From a virus: a stretch of DNA of 26,287 nt. Each line of letters begins with the position of its first letter. Within the stretch, counting starts at the first letter, position 1. A program made the position numbers and the translations under genes. A model generated the notes under the pieces. That model was given only the letters and a program-made list of their open reading frames with translations, was not told the DNA's origin and made no database searches. Shown in pieces: positions 19,542 through 26,287 of the stretch. The stretch is from positions 1-26,287 of the IMG/VR virus record IMGVR_UViG_3300042346_000212; one strand, written 5' to 3'.

Positions 19542-22500
19542 TACACTGCTCCACCGTATTTTTTATATAATCTGTCAATTTCTTTGCTCACCGCGCCACC
19601 TTTTGCTAAATCACTCATCATTGGCTGATTGCTAGAATCTCCCCATGAGCCAAAATCAAACATACCGCCTAAGTCATCATACCATGATGATCCACCACCT
19701 GCATCTGAACCAAAATCAAACATTCCACCTAAACTTCCCCATAAAGACGAATCACTTGATGAATCGTAGGTGCCATCAGGATATTGTCCGGGTTGCAGTG
19801 GGTATCCATTAGAATCGTATCCTGGAACATTGTATTGACCAAGAGTATTGTTTTTAACAAGCGCACCAGATGCATCGTAGTGAACATTAGCTGGTAGTGG
19901 ATTATAAGTATCAAATGCAGATGATACGCTACCGTATAAATTATCTAAACCTTTTGAAATACTATCAAATATACTTGCGTCGCTTACACCACCTTCACTA
20001 CTTGGCGGAACATATGGATACGCAATTGATCCTTCAAAATTATCTGGTAACTGTTCATCACCACCACCACTTAAAAAGTCACCAATTGAACCAACGGTAC
20101 CTTCAATAGATCCGATTAAATCATTATAAGTATCGGCAACATGTGATCCTATTGTATCAAAGAAATTGGTTGGAAGACTGTCACGATTAAGCGTAATGGT
20201 TTCACCTGTTGGATTACCTTGAGAGTCAATTGGGGTAGCTGTAATAGGTCCTTGATCATTTAAATTAACTGCAATTGAGCGTCCGTTAATTCCTAAATCT
20301 TGATTCCAGATATTGCTAACTTTAATTGAGTCATACGGGCCTAAACCACCGGTAAATGATGATGCACCAAGCACGCCAAGTGTTTGCATTAATTTAGCTG
20401 TTATTGGATTTGCTGCTGCCCAGTGATTGTAATCGTTATATTCTTGCGCCACAGCATCATCGTAGTTTGTACCATTCAACAAAGATTTAATTTCAGCGAT
20501 TAATGGAATACCAAGTTTTAATGGAACGACACCCTCTGCTAATGCATCAATACTTGCATTGGTTGTTGGGAATAGCTCTGAACCAATCATTTTGCCTTCT
20601 TGTAATGATCCATTCATTTCAGCTTGTTTAGCTGCTTGATTAAATTGATTTGTTGCCGCTACATTATCTTTTGCAAATTGAACAGCTTTTGCCAATGCTG
20701 TATCACCAAGATTATTATCTTTAGCATATTTTTGAATTGCATCAGGATTGTTTATGTTATTTGTAATAACATTAGCAAATTTTTCAGTAACCGCATCAGT
20801 TGTTGGAACTTGAATTACTGCAACTGCATTAGATCCACCAGCGTTAGGATCTTTAGGCGCACTTACCTCAAGTATATGACCAGAGTTAAGTGAATTGGTT
20901 AAATCTATATCAGATTTTTGCGTTGTATCACTGTTTACCCAGTTTTTCATAAAATCTGGTAAATCTTTTGTGAAATCAACTGTTTTATATAAATCCTCGT
21001 GTACAAGTTTATCAAGCCAATCACCAATAGGCGTAACCTCTTGACCATGAGCTAAATCCCAAATACTTTCAATTGGATAACCAATACCTGGAACTAAGAA
21101 TTTTGCAGTAGTTGCAATTGCTTCTAATAATCCAATAGAATTTACATCTTTTGGTTTTGGCAGTGTAATAAATTCAACTGCCATTACTTTTGCTTTTTCT
21201 GGCGTAATAGGATTTGGTGTATCTTTTGTTATTTCAACAATTTTTTTAGACAAATCAGCCGCCTGTGTTATTTGTTTTACTGCATCAACTGTTTGCGGTT
21301 GTGTTGTTGGTTGCGTAATTGGTGTGGTGCTTGTTAATCCACCCGATTCATTTGGTACAACGGTGCTTGATGTTGTGCTACCTGTCGTTCCTGTCGCTCC
21401 CGTAGATCCTGTAGATCCTGTAGATCCAGAAGTATTAGCTAATCCATTAATAGCATCAGATGCGGCTTTAGATGCATCAGATAATCTTTTTGCCTCATCC
21501 GATTCGGCTTTGGCTGTATTGATAATATTGCCAATTTTTATACGCATTGCATTAGCTAATTCTGGGATATGATAAAACTCACGTTGTGTATCAACAGGAT
21601 GTTTTGCCATATAATCGTTAAATTCTGCATCGCGCTCTGGTGAATTCCATTTTAATGCGCCTTTAATCGCGTTCTCACTAACATTATAGTGTTTGGCTAA
21701 TTCACTAATAGTTGGGATTTTATTTGCAGGTAAATCTGTTGTTTTAAAAACATCCATCAAAGGATAAAGATTATTTAATGCATTTTGTGATTTTTCATTA
21801 AACAAAAGGTTTGGATCTTTTGCCGCCATATAATCTGTAGCATCTTCAGGACTCCATCCTTTTTCTGCCATTAATTTCGCTACTTTTACAACATTAAGAG
21901 GGATGTCATACTTAGCGGCAATATTTTCAATTGTTGGATTTGCTTTAGCTGCCTCATCTAATGCCTTTTGTTTTTCAATAGCAGCCGCTTGTGCTTTTTC
22001 TAATTTTGCCTTTTCTGCTTCTGCTTTAGCGGCTGCTGCCTGTGCTTTAGCGGCATCAGCTTTAGCCTTTGCCTCTGCTGCTGCTTGTTTTTTTGCTTCT
22101 GCATCAGCCGCTGCTTTTTCTTTAGCGGCTTGCGCGGCTGCCGCTTTAGCGTCTGATGCAGCTTTATCTGCTATAGCTTTTGCTTCCGCTTTTGCTTTAG
22201 CATCCGCTGCTGCCTTTGCTTTAGCCTCTGCTTTAGCATCCGATGCGGCTTTATCTGCCGCTACTTTTGCCGCTGCTGCTGACTTAGCAGCTTCCGCCTT
22301 TGCCTCTGCTGCGGCTTTGTCTGCTGCCGCTTTAGCCGCTTTGTCAGTTTCTGCTTTAGCTTTAGCTTCAGCTAATTGTTGAGCTTTAGCATCAGCCGCT
22401 GCTTTAGCATCAGCCGCAATTTTTGCTGCCGCTGTTTCTTTTGCATCTTGTGCTGCTTGATCCGCTTTAGCTTTAGCATCAGCAGCGGCTTTAGTGGCTG

Positions 22501-25486
22501 CCGCTTCAGCTTCTGCTTTATTTTTGGCATCAGCTTGCGCTTTTTCATTTTCTGCGGTTAATTTATCTGCTTGTACTTTAGCAGCGGCATCATCTTGTGT
22601 TTGTTTAGCATCAATAGCCTTTTGCTGTTCTGGAGTATATGGGCCTTGTTGTTGTGTTACATCCCATTGATTGTTATTTTCAAGCGCAGTTAATACAATG
22701 TCTGTTGAGGATGGTTGCGCTCCTTCAATAACAGGCCCCATGATGTCATTAGCATTTTTAGATTTTTGTTCATCTAATGCCTTTTGCTGTTCTTGTGTGT
22801 ACGGACCTTGTTGTTCCACTGTTGCTTGATTAGGATTTTTCTCAACTGTTAAATTATCTGATGAAATCTGATTGATATTGTATTTGTTCGCCAGATCAGC
22901 AGTTGTTTGTTTTGCCGCTTCTAAAGATTTAGCTAAATCTTCAGCTTGTTGTTTAGCAAGTGCTTCAGCTTGTACTTTAGCAACTGCATCTGCATCAGAT
23001 TTAATTTTCGCGTCTGCTACTGCTTTATCCGCTGCCGCTTTTTCATCAGCTTTAGCTTTCGCGTCAGCATCAGCTTTAGCTTTAGCTGCATCTTTTGCGG
23101 CTTGTGCTTCTGCCGCTTTAGTATCTGCAATTGCTTTTGCTTCAGCCGCTTTAGCATCAGCCGCTGCTTTAGCATCAGCCGCAATTTTTGCTTTCTCTGC
23201 CGCTTTTGCATCTGCCATTGCTTTGTCAGCAGCTAATTTCGCGTCAGCCGCTGATTTATCTGCCGTAGCTTTAGCATCCGCTGCTTCTTTTGCGGCTTGC
23301 GCTTTAGCGACTTTATCTGCGGTAGCTTTAGCTTTAGCTTCTGCATTTGCTTGTGCCTTAGCATCAGCCGTTGCTTTTGTTTCAGCGGCTTTTTGTGCTG
23401 CCGCTGTTGCCGCTGCATCTTTAGCGGCTTGAATTGCTGCCGTCTTAGCATCTGCTGCCGCTTTAGCTGTTGCTGCTTTAGCATCTTCTGCGACTTTCGC
23501 GTCAGCAACCGCTTTTTCATGTGCGGCTGTTTTAGCATCAGAATCAGCTTTTAATTTAGCCTGTGCTTCAGCTTGTGCTTTTGCTATCGCATCAGATTGA
23601 GCTTTAGCTTGTGCATCAGTTTTAGCCTGTGCGTCTGCTTTTGCCTGTGCATCAGCCTGTGCTTTAGCATCAATAACTTTTTGTTGCTCAGGCGTGTATG
23701 GTCCCATTTGTACGCTATTAGATGGATTAATATTGTACGCAGATGCTAAATTATCTAATGTTACCGTTTGTGGTGCTTGACTAGGATTATTACTAACAGG
23801 TCCTACATTATATTTACTGGCTAAATCACTAGTAGTTTGATTTTTTGATTCGGCATCAGCGTTTGCTTTAGCCAGTTCGTTTGCTTTTAGTTGTTGTTCC
23901 CATTTGGCTGTTTCTTCCCGTGCCTTATTTGTGTTTTTTTCCCATTCTTCAGCTTGCGCTTTAGCATCAGCTTGATCTTGTGCCTCTTTTTCGGCTTTAG
24001 CAACTGCGTCTGCTTGTGATTTAACATTGGCAATCTCTTGATTTGCATCATCAATAACTTTCTGTTGTGATGGCGAATATGGTCCTGTTGCTGGTGAAGT
24101 AGATGGATTTCCAGACACTAAATCATTTAATGTTACTGTTTGCGGTGCTTGATTAGGATTATTACTGACAGGTCCCATAACGTCATTTGGTACTTTAGGC
24201 ACAACAGGTGAAATAACATCCGTTACCGTAGCACCAGGATCAAGCGTTGGCTTACCAGTATTATCCACCGTTGTTAGTGTAATTCCAGATCCATCAATTG
24301 GTGTTTTAGGTACAACAGGTGTTTCTACTGTCGTACCATTAGCATCACTTGTATCAAATGGATTTAAAGGTTTTGTATTAGGATCAACAGGTAAATTAGT
24401 GTAAGGATTTCCAAAGTCATCAGTAGGAACGGTAGGTACAGTTGTATCTACGCCAGTACCACCTGTTACAGTAGATGTGTCATTTCCACTTCCACCTGTT
24501 ATCGTACTTGTACCAGTACCTGTACCACCTGTTACCGTATCATTACCAGTGCCACCAGTGACTGTTTCGATTCCAGATGTTCCTGTACCAGTGCTACCTG
24601 TTATTGTATCGTTACCAGTTCCACCTGTTATGGTACCTATAGCGGTCCCTGTACCACCAGTTATGGTGTCGTTACCATATCCTCCCGTAACAGTACCGGT
24701 ACTTGTACCTGTACCACCAGTTATGGTGTCATTTCCAGTTCCTCCAGTTACCGTATCATTTCCACTTGCACCTGTAATAGTGCCAGTTCCAGTACCAGTT
24801 GGTGTTCCTGTAGGTGTTCCTGTAGGTGTATTGTCTGGTGTACCAGTTGGAGTTCCAGTACCAGTTCCTGTACCACCAGTTATGGTGTCATTTCCTGTAC
24901 CACCAGTTATGGTGTCTACAGGTATTACAATCGGAGGAATGACTGTTGTATCAGAAATTGCACCGCCCGTTACGGTATCTTTAACAACAGGTTTTGTTTC
25001 TGGTGCTTTATAATTCTGATAATTAGGATTACCTAAAACATCACCCCACCACGAACCAGTTGCATTAACTAAGTCATAACGGTTCTGATTGTACTTATCC
25101 ATTAACGCTACTAATTCTGGTTGCGTTGTTGTTGGATTATTTTTTAATGTTTCATTTACATTTTTAGTGTAATTTTCGTAAGCAGGTGTACCAAACTGTG
25201 GAATAACACTATTGCCAAGTTGTTTTTTGTATAAATCAGATTGAGTAGCAGGCGATTGAAATTGTGGCGCAGAATACATGTTTGTATTTTGCAAACGATT
25301 ATTGTATTCCTTTAAGTATTCTTGATACTTGGTTTGATCCGCGTCATACGCAGCTTGTTGCGCAGCTTGTTGCGTTGCATTATCAATCGTTATTGGTCCA
25401 GTTGGCATAGGCGTGCCGCCATATGTATTGGTCGGATTGCTTAAGCCATATTGTTTCAATAACTCATCTAATTCATAACCGTACAT
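19541..25486 (-). CDS. Giant low-complexity virion-type protein with RTX-like repeats and TolA-like coiled coil (1981 aa)
   Basis: Domains in order: N-terminus with [10 protein letters not shown] (6-15); RTX-like Gly/Asp repeats (about 190-350); Pro/Thr linker; four GPY-x-xEQQK-type cassettes interleaved with Ala/Lys/Glu-rich TolA-like coiled coil (about 475-1180); HTH-like segments [10 protein letters not shown] and [10 protein letters not shown] (about 1184 and 1258); collagen-like [13 protein letters not shown] (about 1355); a Gly/Asp-rich C-terminal region with LGGMFDFGS twice; end [12 protein letters not shown]. There is no catalytic motif. Length and composition suggest a fibrous virion or ejection protein that spans the envelope. 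The ribosome site AAGGAT precedes the start, 12 nt after the upstream stop. Alternative: a tape-measure-like protein. Function is inferred only. Confidence 0.7.
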   Translation of the reverse strand: MYGYELDELLKQYGLSNPTNTYGGTPMPTGPITIDNATQQAAQQAAYDADQTKYQEYLKEYNNRLQNTNMYSAPQFQSPATQSDLYKKQLGNSVIPQFGTPAYENYTKNVNETLKNNPTTTQPELVALMDKYNQNRYDLVNATGSWWGDVLGNPNYQNYKAPETKPVVKDTVTGGAISDTTVIPPIVIPVDTITGGTGNDTITGGTGTGTGTPTGTPDNTPTGTPTGTPTGTGTGTITGASGNDTVTGGTGNDTITGGTGTSTGTVTGGYGNDTITGGTGTAIGTITGGTGNDTITGSTGTGTSGIETVTGGTGNDTVTGGTGTGTSTITGGSGNDTSTVTGGTGVDTTVPTVPTDDFGNPYTNLPVDPNTKPLNPFDTSDANGTTVETPVVPKTPIDGSGITLTTVDNTGKPTLDPGATVTDVISPVVPKVPNDVMGPVSNNPNQAPQTVTLNDLVSGNPSTSPATGPYSPSQQKVIDDANQEIANVKSQADAVAKAEKEAQDQADAKAQAEEWEKNTNKAREETAKWEQQLKANELAKANADAESKNQTTSDLASKYNVGPVSNNPSQAPQTVTLDNLASAYNINPSNSVQMGPYTPEQQKVIDAKAQADAQAKADAQAKTDAQAKAQSDAIAKAQAEAQAKLKADSDAKTAAHEKAVADAKVAEDAKAATAKAAADAKTAAIQAAKDAAATAAAQKAAETKATADAKAQANAEAKAKATADKVAKAQAAKEAADAKATADKSAADAKLAADKAMADAKAAEKAKIAADAKAAADAKAAEAKAIADTKAAEAQAAKDAAKAKADADAKAKADEKAAADKAVADAKIKSDADAVAKVQAEALAKQQAEDLAKSLEAAKQTTADLANKYNINQISSDNLTVEKNPNQATVEQQGPYTQEQQKALDEQKSKNANDIMGPVIEGAQPSSTDIVLTALENNNQWDVTQQQGPYTPEQQKAIDAKQTQDDAAAKVQADKLTAENEKAQADAKNKAEAEAAATKAAADAKAKADQAAQDAKETAAAKIAADAKAAADAKAQQLAEAKAKAETDKAAKAAADKAAAEAKAEAAKSAAAAKVAADKAASDAKAEAKAKAAADAKAKAEAKAIADKAASDAKAAAAQAAKEKAAADAEAKKQAAAEAKAKADAAKAQAAAAKAEAEKAKLEKAQAAAIEKQKALDEAAKANPTIENIAAKYDIPLNVVKVAKLMAEKGWSPEDATDYMAAKDPNLLFNEKSQNALNNLYPLMDVFKTTDLPANKIPTISELAKHYNVSENAIKGALKWNSPERDAEFNDYMAKHPVDTQREFYHIPELANAMRIKIGNIINTAKAESDEAKRLSDASKAASDAINGLANTSGSTGSTGSTGATGTTGSTTSSTVVPNESGGLTSTTPITQPTTQPQTVDAVKQITQAADLSKKIVEITKDTPNPITPEKAKVMAVEFITLPKPKDVNSIGLLEAIATTAKFLVPGIGYPIESIWDLAHGQEVTPIGDWLDKLVHEDLYKTVDFTKDLPDFMKNWVNSDTTQKSDIDLTNSLNSGHILEVSAPKDPNAGGSNAVAVIQVPTTDAVTEKFANVITNNINNPDAIQKYAKDNNLGDTALAKAVQFAKDNVAATNQFNQAAKQAEMNGSLQEGKMIGSELFPTTNASIDALAEGVVPLKLGIPLIAEIKSLLNGTNYDDAVAQEYNDYNHWAAANPITAKLMQTLGVLGASSFTGGLGPYDSIKVSNIWNQDLGINGRSIAVNLNDQGPITATPIDSQGNPTGETITLNRDSLPTNFFDTIGSHVADTYNDLIGSIEGTVGSIGDFLSGGGDEQLPDNFEGSIAYPYVPPSSEGGVSDASIFDSISKGLDNLYGSVSSAFDTYNPLPANVHYDASGALVKNNTLGQYNVPGYDSNGYPLQPGQYPDGTYDSSSDSSLWGSLGGMFDFGSDAGGGSSWYDDLGGMFDFGSWGDSSNQPMMSDLAKGGAVSKEIDRLYKKYGGAV
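21945..24050 (-). repeat. Ala/Lys/Gln-rich TolA-like coiled-coil repeats with GPYTPEQQK cassettes
   Basis: Degenerate AKADAQAKA-type heptad-like repeats, similar in composition to bacterial TolA, broken by four cassettes: [27 protein letters not shown] and GPYTPEQQK (approximately at 24070, 23690, 22795 and 22625), each near a DLA-xx-Y or related motif. The repeats invite recombination-driven length change. Confidence 0.8.
24430..24915 (-). repeat. RTX-like nonapeptide repeats in the giant protein
   Basis: Reads on the minus strand as [27 protein letters not shown] and similar, about eight D-containing units that fit the GGxGxDxux calcium-binding RTX consensus, alternating with D-less units such as GGTGTGTGT. 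Typical RTX beta-rolls need several consecutive units, so whether this folds as one is open. Confidence 0.7.
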
Positions 25487-25498
25487 TTTGTATCCTTA

Positions 25499-26287
25499 TT
25501 AACCAGTTAAACCTTTTACGAGTGCCGCGCCACTTGCTAATTGTTGCAATACTGATGGAGCATAAGTTTGACCTGACGCATTAGTTTGTGACGTTGTAAT
25601 GGTTGGAATAGTGTTAGCAGGAAGACCACGAATTTGTGCATTCATCCAATCAAGTTGATTTTTAGGATAATCTTGCATAGTTTGCCATTGTTGTTGCGCT
25701 GCGGTCAGTTCAGCTTGTTTTTGTGCTTGCTGTGCTTGACCAGCCGCTTCAAGCGTTGCTGTATCAAGATTTTGCATTTTTTGTTGATTACCAAGTATTG
25801 TAGTGTAATCATTTAATGCGCCCATTTGACGGGTTGCATCTTGAGCTTGTGCGCCTTGAACATCTTTAGCGGCTGTCAATCCAAGTTGTTGTTGCTGACC
25901 TGCTTGTTGTGCTTGTTGATTTGCAATGGTCGCTAAATTTTGTTGCTGTTGCGCAGTTAATTGACCTTGTGTTTGACCAACATTTTGATACGCTTGTGCT
26001 TGTTGTGATGCTAAGTTTCCAGCAGTTTGCCCAAGCGTTGCTTGACGTGCTAAGTCTGTTTGATTTGCAGTCAATGCTTGTGTGTAACCTTGATTAGCTA
26101 ATTTTCCTTGTTCTTGGAGTAATGTTTGCTGAGTATCACGAAGCGCACGCGCTCCAAATTCACCCATGCGATTTCCACCAAATTGACCGGCTTTAATAAA
26201 CTGATCCGATACCTGTGGCAATAAATTTTCACTTAAATTGCGACCAGCTTGTTGCGCCAGTGTATCCATTACATTTTGCTGATATGG
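25499..26287 (-). CDS. Gln/Ala-rich virion protein, start beyond right edge (partial)
   Basis: The frame is open to the window edge (PYQQNVMDTLAQQAGRN...), so the first ATG inside (26269) is probably not the start. The segment QVSDQFIKAGQFGGNRMGEF (about residues 19-38 from that ATG) and the following long Gln/Ala-rich helix resemble a common phage protein with an NPY-x-Q-x-V start and a GxFGG-x-R block, encoded just before internal virion proteins in podoviruses. It is probably the gp14-like component that forms part of the ejection channel; this is by position and composition. The stop codon is 12 nt before the giant gene's start. Confidence 0.65.
   Translation of the reverse strand, partial: PYQQNVMDTLAQQAGRNLSENLLPQVSDQFIKAGQFGGNRMGEFGARALRDTQQTLLQEQGKLANQGYTQALTANQTDLARQATLGQTAGNLASQQAQAYQNVGQTQGQLTAQQQQNLATIANQQAQQAGQQQQLGLTAAKDVQGAQAQDATRQMGALNDYTTILGNQQKMQNLDTATLEAAGQAQQAQKQAELTAAQQQWQTMQDYPKNQLDWMNAQIRGLPANTIPTITTSQTNASGQTYAPSVLQQLASGAALVKGLTG

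Noticed and set aside
18400-25013. Long plus-strand frames opposite the virion genes, for example 18400-18897, 21903-22382, 22872-23432 and 24477-25013
   Set aside because: They are mirror frames of the low-complexity genes, with Ala/Ser, Val/Pro or Leu-rich composition dictated by the other strand and no ribosome sites.

Overview
The window is a stretch of a tailed double-stranded DNA bacteriophage genome (Caudoviricetes). The basis is a large terminase subunit next to a small-terminase-like gene, a phage-type primase-helicase, DUF3310 and DUF669 proteins, many tiny overlapping ORFs, and a block of very long, low-complexity virion-type proteins. The DNA is AT-rich with short intergenic gaps. 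No integrase, tRNA, rRNA or CRISPR array was seen. The host cannot be read from the sequence. A Gram-negative aquatic host and a podovirus-like virion with ejected internal proteins would fit, but that is inference.

Left arm, minus strand (1-5459): HTH regulator, primase-helicase, a 60-aa protein, then a roughly 780-bp region without a convincing gene, then phoH, TerS and TerL. TerL runs off the left edge. The gene-free region (2034-2812) is packed with long perfect inverted repeats sharing a CTATCA/TGATAG core and is the strangest part of the window. It may be a large structured RNA, a structured origin, or both. Two smaller structured patches sit at 2996-3114 and 3162-3267.

Middle arm, plus strand (5521-16576): a strong sigma70-like promoter drives a recombination/repair module: Sak4-like RecA-fold ATPase, a conserved partner, DUF669 protein, PD-(D/E)XK nuclease with cysteine clusters, superfamily 2 helicase, a small Cys protein and a VRR-NUC nuclease. 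After this come about 25 small ORFs, mostly joined by ATGA-type overlaps. They include tiny membrane proteins, small Cys-rich proteins, an HNH-like protein that has lost its catalytic His, an orphan TSCPD (NrdJb-like) protein, dUTPase and DUF3310. A rho-independent terminator at 16583-16608 closes the arm.

Right arm, minus strand (16606-26287): convergent late virion genes, transcribed from beyond the right edge: a Gln/Ala-rich protein (partial), a 1981-aa giant with RTX-like repeats and a TolA-like Ala/Lys coiled coil, then 445-aa and 532-aa proteins, the last three linked by TAATG stop-start overlaps. The layout resembles a podovirus ejection-protein cluster.

Overall, the minus-left arm combines replication with packaging genes, the plus arm supplies recombination, nucleotide metabolism and host-takeover functions, and the minus-right arm makes structural or ejected proteins.
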